DNA of 64,000 nt from Gymnothorax reevesii (GCA_029721435.1 CM056583.1:78992620-79056619); one strand, 5' to 3'. Counted from the first letter of the stretch, positions 49,037-63,318 are shown. A program made the numbers and translations. Notes: a model not told the origin generated them from the letters alone.

Positions 49037-50817
49037 ATGTTCTGTTTCTTTCATGTTCTCTGGTTTAGGTGCGTGTCATTAAGGGAAAGATTTAATTTGT
49101 CTGGCTTTCTACGTCTGTGTTTGTTTACCTGTGCTCAACCTAGCGTCCACTATTTTTCAGCTTTTGACTTTGAATTTGTACCATACAAAGCCATATTTCC
49201 AAAGAGGAAGATGGTCATTTTTGGCTTGGCAAGGTGTAATGTCAAGGTCGTAGAAAAGGTAAAGCTTCTTTTGGCCTAAATGTCGTTCAAAAAAATATCA
49301 GAAAGATAGAATGAACGCCAAAATATTTAACTTTTATCAAATGCCGTTACATGCGTTTGTTCTTCTTTGCTTTTTTTTTGTTTTGCTTTCTCAGAATTTG
49401 AAAAAGCAGCCATCTTTGACTTTGAGAACAACAGACAAAAAGCAAGACCCTGATTGGAGGGCTGCACTCATGATGGACATGTCATTTTTGTGAATGCTGA
49501 CCTCTACCCCAGGGTCTTCCTTTCTAAAACAGATAGAGAATTACATTCCTCCAGAGGATGCATGGTATTAGTGTCTAAAAAGTCTGCTCACTGGAGTTCT
49601 CTTCTGTCCACTTATGCTCAGCATTAAAACTCCTGCTCTTCGAGCAGTAGTGGCCGTACAGGTAACCAGAGTTAAGGTTCATAAGGCCTGGACCTTCTTG
49701 TAAGTTGTTACACAAGCAGTATAAAATGTGACATAAGAAGGTGGGATGTAAAAAAGCTGCTGGCAATTATCAACATCATATTCTAATTCGTTAGGGCAAT
49801 GAGACTCATCACTCCACCAGGAAAACATCCCAGAGTTTTCTATTCAGCAGCAAAGATCATCCACTGGTGTTGTCCTGTTGGTGAGATGTTATCTTGATTA
49901 TTCATCCTTCATTGAATAGGGTAACGCATTGTGTAATCTCATATGCAACTCAGCTCTCTGTAAGCTCTCTGTAAATTAACAGTACTCTTCAAAAGTGTGG
50001 AATCACTGAGAAATATTTTGTTATTTTATTTTGAAAGAAATTAATACTTTTTTTTTTTTTCAAACAGCCAAGTATTGATTGATTAATCTGACCTTATTTC
50101 AGGAATTGTACTGTGACAAAAGGCTTTTTTAGGTGATAGTGAAGGAAAGGGGTGAGTTGAAGTCTTCCTCTTTTTATGAAAGGTGCAAGTAGTTCTCTTA
50201 AAAAATGAATATTGGCTCCCAAAAAAATTCATGTCCAGGCAAACTCTTGCCTCCTCATAATCAGCAAAAGGTATGTTTAGCAAATTACATTTCATTTTTC
50301 GTACTTATAAAAAAACCATACAATTTGTATTATTTCTGGTCTGGAGACCTTCATCAGGAGAATAACATTGAACTAGGCCCGTGGAGCTGAAGGAATAGGG
50401 AGCTCAGAAAAAAGCATCATTCTCCACTGCGGACTATTCATTCAGAAATCTTCCTGATCATTTGTGTCATTGTTAGCTGTACTGCTGTCTTTATACATTT
50501 CTCTGTTGCTCGTGATTGGTTTAACTCTCTGAGGGAAGTTCACATCATACGTTTTTTTTCAGGAAAAATCTTGAGTTTTCACTAGTTTGTTGATTTTCAT
50601 GTTTGTCAGTCTGTCTGTCTATGAGCACTCTAGTATCCGCAATTCTTCAGTCATTGACTTGAAATTTTTAACACTGGAGGCCATAGGTCCAAGAGAAAAG
50701 CTTATTTGAGAAGGTAAGGTCAGAAGTACGTGTCATGGTTGTAGAAAAGCATAAAAACCTCCTATTTGCCAGTATCTCTCTTCCAAAAATGTACTGAAAC
50801 ATGGAACGAATGACATA
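49037..50817 (+). repeat. Array unit 28 (duplicate of unit 26)
   Basis: Unit of 1,781 bp with the private markers of unit 26. It differs at AATTCATGTCCAGG near 50228 and at AACTCTCTGAGG near 50524. Confidence 0.95.
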
Positions 50818-52603
50818 ATGTTCTGTTTCTTTCATGTTCTCTGGTTTAGGTGCGTGTCATTAAGGGAAAGATTTAATTTGTCTGGCTTTCTACGTCTGTG
50901 TTTGTTTACCTGTGCTCAACCTAGCGTCCACTATTTTTCAGCTTTTGACTTTGAATTTGTACCATACAAAGCCATATTTCCAAAGAGGAAGATGGTCATT
51001 TTTGGCTTGGCAAGGTGTAATGTCAAGGTCGTAGAAAAGGTAAAGCTTCTTTTGGCCTAAATGTCGTTCAAAAAAATATCAGAAAGAAAGAATGAACGCA
51101 AAAATATTTAACTTTTATCAAATGCCGTTACATGCGTTTGTTCTTCTTTGCTTTTTTTTTGTTTTGCTTTCTCAGAATTTGAAAAAGCAGCCATCTTTGA
51201 CTTTGAGAACAACAGACAAAAAGCAAGACCCTGATTGGAGGGCTGCACTCATGATGGACATGTCATTTTTGTGAATGCTGACCTCTACCCCAGGGTCTTC
51301 CTTTCTAAAACAGTTAGAGAATTACATTCCTCCAGAGGATGCAAGGTATTAAGGTATAAAAAGTCTGCTCACTGTAGATGTCTTCTGTCCACTTATGCTC
51401 AGCATTAAAACTCCTGCTCTTCGAGCAGTAGTGGCCATACAGGTAACCAGAGTTAAGGTTCATAAGGCCTGGACCTTCTTGTAAGTTGTAACACAAGCAG
51501 TATAAAATGTGACATAAGAGGGTGGGATGTAAAAAAGCTGCTGGCAATTATCAACATCATATTCTAATTCGTTAGGGCAATGAGACTCATCACTCCACCA
51601 GTAAAACATCCCAGAGTTTTCTATTCAGCAGCAAAGATCATCCACTGGTGTTGTCCTGTTGGTGAGATGTTATCTTGATTATTCATCCTTCATTGAATAG
51701 GGTAACGCATTGTGTAATCTCATATGCAACTCAGCTCTCTGTAAGCTCTCTGTAAATTAACAGTACTCTTCAAAAGTGTGGAATCACTGAGAAATATTTT
51801 GTTATTTTATTTTGAAAGAAAACAATACTTTTTTTTTTTTTTTCCTCAAACAGCCAAGTATTCATTGATTATTCTGACCTTATTTCAGGAATTGTACTGT
51901 GACAAAAGACTTTTTTAGGTGATAGTGAAGGAAAGGGGTGAGTTGAAGTCTTCCTCTTTTTATGAAAGGTGCAAGTAGTTCTCTTAAAAAATGAATATTG
52001 GCTCCCAAAAAAATTAATGTCCGGGCAAACTCTTGCCTCCTCATAATCAGCAAAAGGTATGTTCAGCAAATTACATTTCATTTTTCGTACTTATAAAAAA
52101 ACCATACAATTTGTATTATTGCTGGTCTGGAGACCTTCATCAGGAGAAAACATTGAACTAGGCCCGTGGAGCTGAAGGAATAGGGAGCTCAGAAAAAAGC
52201 ATCATTCTCCACTGCGGACTATTCATTCAGAAATCTTCCTGATCATTTGTGTCATTGTTAGCTGTACTGCTGTCTTTATACATTTCTCTGTTGCTCGTGA
52301 TTGGTTTAACTCGCTGAGGGAAGTTCACATCATCCATTTTTTTTTCAGGAAAAATCTTGAGTTTTCACTAGTTTGTTGATTTTCATGTTTGTCAGTCTGT
52401 CTGTCTATGAGCACTCTAGTATCCGCAATTCTTCAGTCATTGACTTGAAATTTTTAACACTGGAGGCCATAGGTCCAAGAGAAAAGCTTATTTGAGAAGG
52501 TAAGGTCAGAGGTACGTGTCATGGTTGTAGAAAAGCATAAAAACCTCCTATTTGCCAGTATCTCTCTTCCAGAAATGTACTGAAAAATGGAACGAATGAC
52601 ATA
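50818..52603 (+). repeat. Array unit 29
   Basis: Unit of 1,786 bp. Private changes include GAAAGAAAGAATGAACGC near 51083, CAGTTAGAG near 51311, and TATTAAGGTATAAAAAG with CTGTAGATGTCTTC near 51346-51385. The long T tract near 51831 is followed by CCTC. A 2-bp loss gives GGAGAAAACATTG near 52143. Confidence 0.94.
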
Positions 52604-54389
52604 ATGTTCTGTTTCTTTCATGTTCTCTGGTTTATGTGCGTGTCATTAAGGGAAAGATTTAATTTGTCTGGCTTTCTACGTCTGTGTTTGTTTACCTGTG
52701 CTCAACCTAGCGTCCACTATTTTTCAGCTTTTGACTTTGAATTTGTACCATACAAAGCCATATTTCCAAAGAGGAAGATGGTCATTTTTGGCTTGGCAAG
52801 GTGTAATGTCAAGGACGTAGAAAAGGTAAAGCTTCTTTTGGCCTAAATGTCGTTCAAAAAAATATCAGAAAGATAGAATGAACGCCAAAATATTTTAACT
52901 TTTATCAAATGCCGTTACATGCGTTTGTTCTTCTTTGCTTTTTTTTTTTGTTTTGCTTTCTCAGAATTTGAAAAAGCAGCCATCTTTGACTCTGAGAACA
53001 ACAGACAAAAAGCAAGACCCTGATTGGAGGGCTGCACTCATGATGGACATGTCATTTTTGTGAATGCTGACCTCTACCCCAGGGTCTTCCTTTCTAAAAC
53101 AGATAGAGAATTACATTCCTCCAGTGGATGCAAGGTATTAGTGTCTAAAAAGTCTGCTCACTGGAGTTCTCTTCTGTCCACTTATGCTCAGCATTAAAAC
53201 TCCTGCTCTTCGAGCAGTAGTGGCCATACAGGTAACCAGAGTTAAGGTTCATAAGGCCTGGACCGTCTTGTAAGTTGTAACACAAGCAGTATAAAATGTG
53301 ACATAAGAAGGTGGGATGTAAAAAAGCTGCTGGCAATTATCAACATCATATTCTAATTAGTTAGGGCAATGAGACTCATCACTCCACCAGGAAAACATCC
53401 CAGAGTTTTCTATTCAGCAGCAAAGATCATCCACTGGTGTTTTCCTGTTGGTGAGATGTTATCTTGATTATTCATCCTTCATTAAATAGGGTAACGCATT
53501 GTGTAATCTCATATGCAACTCAGCTCTCTGTAAGCTCTCAGTAAATTAACAGTACTCTTCAAAAGTGTGGAATCACTGAGAAATATTATGTTATTTTATT
53601 TTGAAAGAAAACAATACTTTTTTTTTTTTTTCAAACAGCCAAGTATTCATTGATTATTCTGACCTTATTTCAGGAATTGTACTGTGACAAAAGACTTTTT
53701 TAGGTGATAGTGAAGGAAAGGGATGAGTTGAAGTCTTCCTCTTTTTATGAAAGGTGCAAGTAGTTCTCTTAAAAAATGAATATTGGCTCCCAAAAAAATT
53801 AAAGTCCGAGCAAACTCTTGCCTCCTCATAATCAGCAAAAGGTATGTTTAGCAAATTACATTTCATTTTTCGTACTTATAAAAAAAACATACAATTTGTA
53901 TTATTTCTGGTCTGGAGACCTTCATCTGGAGAATAACATTGAACTAGGCCCGTGGAGCTGAAGGAATAGGGAGCTCAGAAAATATCATCATTCTCCACTG
54001 CGGACTATTCATTCAGAAATCTTCCTGATCATTTGTGTCATTGTTAGCTGAACTGCTGTCTTTATACATTTCTCTGTTGCTCGTGATTGGTTTAACTCGC
54101 TGAGGGAAGTTCACATCATCCATTTTTTTTTCAGGAAAAATCTTGAGTTTTCACTAGTTTGTTGATTTTCATGTTTGTCAGTCTGTCTGTCTATGAGCAC
54201 TCTAGTATCCGCAATTCTTCAGTCATTGACTTGAAATTTTTAACACTGGAGGCCATAGGTCCAAGAGAAAAGCTTATTTGAGAAGGTAAGGTCAGAGGTA
54301 CGTGTCATGGTTGTAGAAAAGCATAAAAACCTCCTATTTGCCAGTATCTCTCTTCCAAAAATGTACTGAAACATGGAACGAATGACATA
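52604..54389 (+). repeat. Array unit 30 (single-unit amplification subset)
   Basis: Unit of 1,786 bp. It introduces GGACCGTCTTG, CTAATTAGTTAGGG, CATTAAATAGGG, CTCTCAGTAAATT and ATATTATGTTATT, repeated in units 31, 32 and 34. Confidence 0.95.
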
Positions 54390-56176
54390 ATGTTCTGTTT
54401 CTTTCATGTTCTCTGGTTTATGTGCGTGTCATTAAGGGAAAGATTTAATTTGTCTGGCTTTCTACGTCTGTGTTTGTTTACCTGTGCTCAACCTAGCGTC
54501 CACTATTTTTCAGCTTTTGACTTTGAATTTGTACCATACAAAGCCATATTTCCAAAGAGGAAGATGGTCATTTTTGGCTTGGCAAGGTGTAATGTCAAGG
54601 TCGTAGAAAAGGTAAAGCTTCTTTTGGCCTAAATGTCGTTCAAAAAAATATCAGAAAGATAGAATGAAAGCCAAAATATTTTAACTTTTATCAAATGCCA
54701 TTACATGCGTTTGTTCTTCTTTGCTTTTTTTTTTTGTTTTGCTTTCTCAGAATTTGAAAAAGCAGCCATCTTTGACTCTGAGAACAACAGACAAAAAGCA
54801 AGACCCTGATTGGAGGGCTGCACTCATGATGGACATGTCATTTTTGTGAATGCTGACCTCTACCCCAGGGTCTTCCTTTCTAAAACAGATAGAGAATTAC
54901 ATTCCTCCAGTGGATGCAAGGTATTAGTGTCTAAAAAGTCTGCTCACTGGAGTTCTCTTCTGTCCACTTATGCTCAGCATTAAAACTCCTGCTCTTCGAG
55001 CAGTAGTGGCCATACAGGTAACCAGAGTTAAGGTTCATAAGGCCTGGACCGTCTTGTAAGTTGTAACACAAGCAGTATAAAATGTGACATAAGAAGGTGG
55101 GATGTAAAAAAGCTGCTGGCAATTATCACCATCATATTCTAATTAGTTAGGGCAATGAGACTCATCACTCCACCAGGAAAACATCCCAGAGTTTTCTATT
55201 CAGCAGCAAAGATCATCCACTGGTGTTGTCCTGTTGGTGAGATGTTATCTTGATTATTCATCCTTCATTAAATAGGGTAACGCATTGTGTAATCTCATAT
55301 GCAACTCAGCTCTCTGTAAGCTCTCAGTAAATTAACAGTACTCTTCAAAAGTGTGGAATCACTGAGAAATATTATGTTATTTTATTTTGAAAGAAAACAA
55401 TACTTTTTTTTTTTTTTTCAAACAGCCAAGTATTCATTGATTATTCTGACCTTATTTCAGGAATTGTACTGTGACAAAAGACTTTTTTAGGTGATAGTGA
55501 AGGAAAGGGATGAGTTGAAGTCTTCCTCTTTTTATGAAAGGTGCAAGTAGTTCTCTTAAAAAATGAATATTGGCTCCCAAAAAAATTAAAGTCCGAGCAA
55601 ACTCTTGCCTCCTCATAATCAGCAAAAGGTATGTTTAGCAAATTACATTTCATTTTTCGTACTTATAAAAAAAACATACAATTTGTATTATTTCTGGTCT
55701 GGAGACCTTCATCTGGAGAATAACATTGAACTAGGCCCGTGGAGCTGAAGGAATAGGGAGCTCAGAAAAAATCATCATTCTCCACTGCGGACTATTCATT
55801 CAGAAATCTTCCTGATCATTTGTGTCATTGTTAGCTGAACTGCTGTCTTTATACATTTCTCTGTTGCTCGTGATTGGTTTAACTCGCTGAGGGAAGTTCA
55901 CATCATCCATTTTTTTTTCAGGAAAAATCTTGAGTTTTCACTAGTTTGTTGATTTTCATGTTTGTCAGTCTGTCTGTCTATGAGCACTCTAGTATCCGCA
56001 ATTCTTCAGTCATTGACTTGAAATTTTTAACACTGGAGGCCATAGGTCCAAGAGAAAAGCTTATTTGAGAAGGTAAGGTCAGAGGTACGTGTCATGGTTG
56101 TAGAAAAGCATAAAAACCTCCTATTTGCCAGTATCTCTCTTCCAAAAATGTACTGAAACATGGAACGAATGACATA
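54390..56176 (+). repeat. Array unit 31 (single-unit amplification subset)
   Basis: Unit of 1,787 bp, nearly the same as unit 30 at an offset of 1,786-1,787 bp. They share CCAGTGGATGCAAGG, TTAAAGTCCGAGC and AGCTGAACTGC. Confidence 0.95.
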
Positions 56177-57962
56177 ATGTTCTGTTTCTTTCATGTTCTC
56201 TGGTTTATGTGCGTGTCATTAAGGGAAAGATTTAATTTGTCTGGCTTTCTACGTCTGTGTTTGTTTACCTGTGCTCAACCTAGCGTCCACTATTTTTCAG
56301 CTTTTGACTTTGAATTTGTACCATACAAAGCCATATTTCCAAAGAGGAAGATGGTCATTTTTGGCTTGGCAAGGTGTAATGTCAAGGTCGTAGAAAAGGT
56401 AAAGCTTCTTTTGGCCTAAATGTCGTTCAAAAAAATATCAGAAAGATAGAATGAAAGCCAAAATATTTTAACTTTTATCAAATGCCATTACATGCATTTG
56501 TTCTTCTTTGCTTTTTTTTTTGTTTTGCTTTCTCAGAATTTGAAAAAGCAGCCATCTTTGACTCTGAGAACAACAGACAAAAAGCATGACCCTGATTGGA
56601 GGGCTGCACTCATGATGGACATGTCATTTTTGTGAATGCTGACCTCTACCCCAGGGTCTTCCTTTCTAAAACAGATAGAGAATTACATTCCTCCAGAGGA
56701 TGCAAGGTATTAGTGTCTAAAAAGTCTGCTCACTGGAGTTCTCTTCTGTCCACTTATGCTCAGCATTAAAACTCCTGCTCTTCGAGCAGTAGTGGCCATA
56801 CAGGTAACCAGAGTTAAGGTTCATAAGGCCTGGACCGTCTTGTAAGTTGTAACACAAGCAGTATAAAATGTGACATAAGAAGGTGGGATGTAAAAAAGCT
56901 GCTGGCAATTATCAACATCATATTCTAATTAGTTAGGGCAATGAGACTCATCACTCCACCAGGAAAACATCCCAGAGTTTTCTATTCAGCAGCAAAGATC
57001 ATCCACTGGTGTTGTCCTGTTGGTGAGATGTTATCTTGATTATTCATCCTTCATTAAATAGGGTAACGCATTGTGTAATCTCATATGCAACTCAGCTCTC
57101 TGTAAGCTCTCAGTAAATTAACAGTACTCTTCAAAAGTGTGGAATCACTGAGAAATATTATGTTATTTTATTTTGAAAGAAAACAATACTTTTTTTTTTT
57201 TTTTCAAACAGCCAAGTATTCATTGATTATTCTGACCTTATTTCAGGAATTGTACTGTGACAAAAGACTTTTTTAGGTGATAGTGAAGGAAAGGGTTGAG
57301 TTGAAGTCTTCCTCTTTTTATGAAGGGTGCAAGTAGTTCTCTTAAAAAATGAATACTGGCTCCCAAAAAAATTAATGTCCGGGCAAACTCTTGCCTCCTC
57401 ATAATCAGCAAAAGGTATGTTTAGCAAATTACATTTCATTTTTCGTACTTATAAAAAAACCATACAATTTGTATTATTTCTGGTCTGGAGACCTTCATCT
57501 GGAGAATAACATTGAACTAGGCCCGTGGAGCTGAAGGAATAGGGAGCTCAGAAAAAAGCATCATTCTCCACTGCGGACTATTCATTCAGAAATCTTCCTG
57601 ATCATTTGTGTCATTGTTAGCTGAACTGCTGTCTTTATTCATTTCTCTGTTGCTCGTGATTGGTTTAACTCGCTGAGGGAAGTTCACATCATCCATTTTT
57701 TTTTCAGGAAAAATCTTGAGTTTTCACTAGTTTGTTGATTTTCATGTTTGTCAGTCTGTCTGTCTATGAGCACTCTAGTATCCGCAATTCTTCAGTCATT
57801 GACTTGAAATTTTTAACACTGGAGGCCATAGGTCCAAGAGAAAAGCTTATTTGAGAAGGTAAGGTCAGAGGTACGTGTCATGGTTGTAGAAAAGCATAAA
57901 AACCTCCTATTTGCCAGTATCTCTCTTCCAAAAATGTACTGAAACATGGAACGAATGACATA
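56177..57962 (+). repeat. Array unit 32 (single-unit amplification subset)
   Basis: Unit of 1,786 bp. It continues the unit 30-31 markers in its first two thirds, with AAAAAGCATGACCC near 56580 private. Its last third has AATACTGGCTCC and TTTATTCATTTC. Confidence 0.95.
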
Positions 57963-59747
57963 ATGTTCTGTTTCTTTCATGTTCTCTGGTTTATGTGCGT
58001 GTCATTAAGGGAAAGATTTAATTTGTCTGGCTTTCTACGTCTGTGTTTGTTTACCTGTGCTCAACCTAGCGTCCACTATTTTTCAGCTTTTGACTTTGAA
58101 TTTGTACCATACAAAGCCATATTTCCAAAGAGGAAGATGGTCATTTTTGGCTTGGCAAGGTGTAATGTCAAGGTCGTAGAAAAGGTAAAGCTTCTTTTGG
58201 CCTAAATGTCGTTCAAAAAAATATCAGAAAGATAGAATGAACGCCAAAATATTTTAACTTTTATCAAATGCCGTTACATGCGTTTGTTCTTCTTTGCTTT
58301 TTTTTTTGTTTTGCTTTCTCAGAATTTGAAAAAGCAGCCATCTTTGACTCTGAGAACAACAGACAAAAAGCAAGACCCTGATTGGAGGGCTGCACTCATG
58401 ATGGACATGTCATTTTTGTGAATGCTGACCTCTACCCCAGGGTCTTCCTTTCTAAAACAGATAGAGAATTACATTCCTCCAGAGGATGCAAGGTATTAGT
58501 GTCTAAAAAGTCTGCTCACTGGAGTTCTCTTCTGTCCACTTATGCTCAGCATTAAAACTCCTGCTCTTCGAGCAGTAGTGGCCATACAGGGAACCAGAGT
58601 TAAGGTTCATAAGGCCTGGACCGTCTTGTAAGTTGTAACACAAGCAGTATAAAATGTGACATAAGAAGGTGGGATGTAAAAAAGCTGCTGGCAATTATCA
58701 ACATCATATTCTAATTCGTTAGGGCAATGAGACTCATCACTCCACCAGGAAAACATCCCAGAGTTTTCTATTCAGCAGCAAAGATCATCCACTGGTGTTG
58801 TCCTGTTGGTGAGATGGTATCTTGATTATTCATCCTTCATTGAATAGGGTAACGCATTGTGTAATCCCATATGCAACTCAGCTCTCTGTAAGCTCTCTTT
58901 AAATTAACAGTACTCTTCAAAAGTGTGGAATCGCTGAGAAATATTTTGTTATTTTATTTTGAAAGAAAACAATACTTTTTTTTTTTTCTAACAGCCAAGT
59001 ATTCATTGATTATCCTGACCTTATTTCAGGAATTGTACTGTGACAAAAGAGTTTTTTAGGTGATAGTGAAGGAAAGGGGTGAGTTGAAGTCTTCCTCTTT
59101 TTATGAAAGGTGCAAGTAGTTCTCATCTTAAAAAATGAATATTGGCTCCCAAAAAAATTAATGTCCGGGCAAACTCTTGCCTCCTCATAATCAGCAAAAG
59201 GTATGTTTAGCAAATTACATTTCATTTTTCGTACTTATAAAAAAACCATACAATTTGTATTATTGCTGGTCTGGAGACCTTCATCTGGAGATAACATTGA
59301 ACTAGGCCCGTGGAGCTGAAGGAATAGGGAGCTCAGAAAAAAGCATCATTCTCCACTGCGGACTATTCATTCAGAAATCTTCCTGATCATTTGTGTTATT
59401 GTTAGCTGTACTGCTGTCTTTATACATTTCTCTGTTGCTCGTGATTGGTTTAACTCGCTGAGGGAAGTTCACATCATCCATTTTTTTTTCAGGAAAAATC
59501 TTGAGTTTTCACTAGTTTGTTGATTTTAATGTTTGTCAGTCTGTCTGTCTATGAGCACTCTAGTATCCGCAATTCTTCAGTCATTGACTTGAAATTTTTA
59601 ACACTGGAGGCCATAGGTCCAAGAGAAAAGCTTATTTGAGAAGGTAAGGTCAGAGGTACGTGTCATGGTTGTAGAAAAGCATAAAATCCTCCTATTTGCC
59701 AGTATCTCTCTTCCAAAAATGTACTGAAACATGGAACGAATGACATA
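57963..59747 (+). repeat. Array unit 33
   Basis: Unit of 1,785 bp. It has GTAATCCCATATG and GCTCTCTTTAAATT near 58,865-58,905 and AAAAGAGTTTTTTAGG near 59047. All recur about 3,570 bp downstream in unit 35. Confidence 0.95.
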
Positions 59748-61532
59748 ATGTTCTGTTTCTTTCATGTTCTCTGGTTTATGTGCGTGTCATTAAGGGAAAG
59801 ATTTAATTTGTCTGGCTTTCTACGTCTGTGTTTGTTTACCTGTGCTCAACCTAGCGTCCACTATTTTTCAGCTTTTGACTTTGAATTTGTACCATACAAA
59901 GCCATATTTCCAAAGAGGAAGATGGTCATTTTTGGCTTGGCAAGGTGTAATGTCAAGGTCGTAGAAAAGGTAAAGCTTCTTTTGGCCTAAATGTCGTTCA
60001 AAAAAATATCAGAAAGATAGAATGAACGCCAAAATATTTTAACTTTTATCAAATGCCGTTACATGCGTTTGTTCTTCTTTGCTTTTTTTTTTGTTTTGCT
60101 TTCTCAGAATTTGAAAAAGCAGCCATCTTTGACTCTGAGAACAACAGACAAAATGCAAGACCCTGATTGGAGGGCTGCACTCATGATGGACATGTCATTT
60201 TTGTGAATGCTGACCTCTACCCCAGGGTCTTCCTTTCTAAAACAGATAGAGAATTACATTCCTCCAGAGGATGCAAGGTATTAGTGTCTAAAAAGTCTGC
60301 TCACTGGAGTTCTCTTCTGTCCACTTATGCTCAGCATTAAAACTCCTGCTCTTTGAGCAGTAGTGGCCATACAGGTAACCAGAGTTAAGGTTCATAAGGC
60401 CTGGACCGTCTTGTAAGTTGTAACACAAGCAGTATAAAATGTGACATAAGAAGGTGGGATTTTAAAAAGCTGCTGGCAATTATCAACATCATATTCTAAT
60501 TAGTTAGGGCAATGAGACTCATCACTCCACCAGGAAAACATCCCAGAGTTTTCTATTCAGCAGCAAAGATCATCCACTGGTGTTGTCCTGTTGGTGAGAT
60601 GTTATCTTGATTATTCATCCTTCATTAAATAGGGTAACGCATTGTGTAATCTCATATGCAACTCAGCTCTCTGTAAGCTCTCAGTAAATTAACAGTACTC
60701 TTCAAAAGTGTGGAATCACTGAGAAATATTATGTTATTTTATTTTGAAAGAAAACAATACTTTTTTTTTTTTTTCAAACAGCCAAGTATTCATTGATTAT
60801 TCTGACCTTATTTCAGGAATTGTACTGTGACAAAAGACTTTTTTAGGTGATAGTGAAGGAAAGGGGTGAGTTGAAGCCTTCCTCTTTTTATGAAAGGTGC
60901 AAGTAGTTCTCTTAAAAAATGAATATTGGCTCCCAAAAAAATTAATGTCCGGGCAAACTCTTGCCTCCTCATAATCAGCAAAAGGTATGTTTAGCAAATT
61001 ACATTTCATTTTTCGTACTTATAAAAAAACCATACAATTTGTATTATTTCTGGTCTGGAGACCTTCATCTGGAGAATAACATTGAACTAGGCCCGTGGAG
61101 CTGAAGGAATAGGGAGCTCAGAAAAAAGCATCATTCTCCACTGCGGACTATTCATTCAGAAATCTTCCTGATCATTTGTGTCATTGTTAGCTGAACTGCT
61201 GTCTTTATACATTTCTCTGTTGCTCGTTATTGGTTTAACTCGCTGAGGGAAGTTCACATCATCCATTTTTTTTTCAGGAAAAATCTTGAGTTTTCACTAG
61301 TTTGTTGATTTTCATGTTTGTCAGTCTGTCTGTCTATGAGCACTCTAGTATCCGCAATTCTTCAGTCATTGACTTGAAATTTTTAACACTGGAGGCCATA
61401 GGTCCAAGAGAAAAGCTTATTTGAGAAGGTAAGGTCAGAGGTACGTGTCATGGTTGTAGAAAAGCATAAAAACCTCCTATTTGCCAGTATCTCTCTTCCA
61501 AAAATGTACTGAAACATGGAACGAATGACATA
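59748..61532 (+). repeat. Array unit 34
   Basis: Unit of 1,785 bp with the unit 30-32 markers (CATTAAATAGGG, CTCTCAGTAAATT). The hairpin loop is TTT (CTGCTCTTTGAGCAG near 60347), the only such unit I saw. Confidence 0.95.
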
Positions 61533-63318
61533 ATGTTCTGTTTCTTTCATGTTCTCTGGTTTATGTGCGTGTCATTAAGGGAAAGATTTAATTTGTCTGG
61601 CTTTCTACGTCTGTGTTTGTTTACCTGTGCTCAACCTAGCGTCCACTGTTTTTCAGCTTTTGACTTTGAATTTGTACCATACAAAGCCATATTTCCAAAG
61701 AGGAAGATGGTCATTTTTGGCTTGGCAAGGTGTAATGTCAAGGTCGTAGAAAAGGTAAAGCTTCTTTTGGCCTAAATGTCGTTCAAAAAAAAAAAAGAAA
61801 GATAGAATGAACGCCAAAATATTTTAACTTTTATCAAATGCCGTTACATGCGTTTGTTCTTCTTTGCTTTTTTTTTTGTTTTGCTTTCTCAGAATTTGAA
61901 AAAGCAGCCATCTTTGACTCTGAGAACAACAGACAAAAAGCAAGACCCTGATTGGAGGGCTGCACTCATGATGGACATGTCATTTTTGTGAATGCTGACC
62001 TCTACCCCAGGGTCTTCCTTTCTAAAACAGATAGAGAATTACATTCCTCCAGAGGATGCAAGGTATTAGTGTCTAAAAAGTCTGCTCACTGGAGTTCTCT
62101 TCTGTCCACTTATGCTCAGCATTAAAACTCCTGCTCTTCGAGCAGTAGTGGCCATACAGGTAACCAGAGTTAAGGTTCATAAGGCCTGGACCGTCTTGTA
62201 AGTTGTAACACAAGCAGTATAAAATGTGACATAAGAAGGTGGGATGTAAAAAAGCTGCTGGCAATTATCAACATCATATTCTAATTCGTAAGGGCAATGA
62301 GACTCATCACTCCACCAGGAAAACATCCCAGAGTTTTCTATTCAGCAGCAAAGATCATCCACTGGTGTTGTCCTGTTGGTGAGATGTTATCTTGATTATT
62401 CATCCTTCATTGAATAGGGTAACGCATTGTGTAATCCCATATGCAACTCAGCTCTCTGTAAGCTCTCTTTAAATTAACAGTACTCTTCAAAAGTGTGGAA
62501 TCACTGAGAAATATTTTGTTATTTTATTTTGAAAGAAAACAATACTTTTTTTTTTTTCAAACAGCCAAGTATTCATTGATTATCCTGACCTTATTTCAGG
62601 AATTGTACTGTGACAAAAGAGTTTTTTAGGTGATAGTGAAGGAAAGGGGTGAGTTGAAGTCTTCCTCTTTTTATGAAAGGTGCAAGTAGTTCTCATCTTA
62701 AAAAATGAATATTGGCTCCCAAAAAAATTAATGTCCGGGCAAACTCTTGCCTCCTCATCACCAGCAAAAGGTATGTTTAGCAAATTACATTTCATTTTTC
62801 GTACTTATCAAAAAACCATTCAATTTGTATTATTGCTGGTCTGGAGACCTTCATCTGGAGAATAACAATGAACTAGGCCCATAAAGCTGAAGGAATAGGG
62901 AGCTCAGAAAAAAGCATCATTCTCCACTGCTGACTGTTCATTCAGAAATCTTCCTGATCATTTGTCTCATTGTTAGCTGTACTGCTGCCTTTATACATTT
63001 CTCTGTTGCTCGTGATTGGTTTAACTCGCTGAGGGAAGTTCACATCATCCGTTTTTTTTTCAGGCAAAATCTTGAGTTTTCACTAGTTTGTTGATTTTCA
63101 TGATTGTCAGTCTGTCTGTCTATGAGCACTCTAGTATCCGCAATTCTTCAGTCATTGACTTGAAATTTTTAACACTGGAGGCCAAATGTCCAAGAGAAAA
63201 GCTTATTTGAGAAGATAAGGTCAGAGGTAAGTGTCATGGTTGTAGAAAAGCATAAAAACCTCCTATTTGCCAGTATCTCTCTTCCAAATATTTACTGAAA
63301 CATGGAACGAATTACATA
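61533..63318 (+). repeat. Array unit 35
   Basis: Unit of 1,786 bp. A pure A run replaces AATATCAG near 61,789. Its middle matches unit 33. After about 62.75 kb it reverts to non-right-family states (CATCACCAGC, AACAATGAACTAGGC, GATAAGGTCAGAGGTAAGTG). Confidence 0.94.

Larger units (their letters stand above)
43691..50817 (+). repeat. Recent tandem duplication of a two-unit block (2 x ~3,563 bp)
   Basis: 43,691-47,253 and 47,254-50,817 share private states (GCCGACTTCTACC, CTCTGTGAATTAAC, GGATGCATGG, GTTGTTACAC). The left relative at 40,127-41,909 is closely similar to the first half but lacks GCCGACTTCTACC. The two-unit step therefore happened at least twice. Confidence 0.9.
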
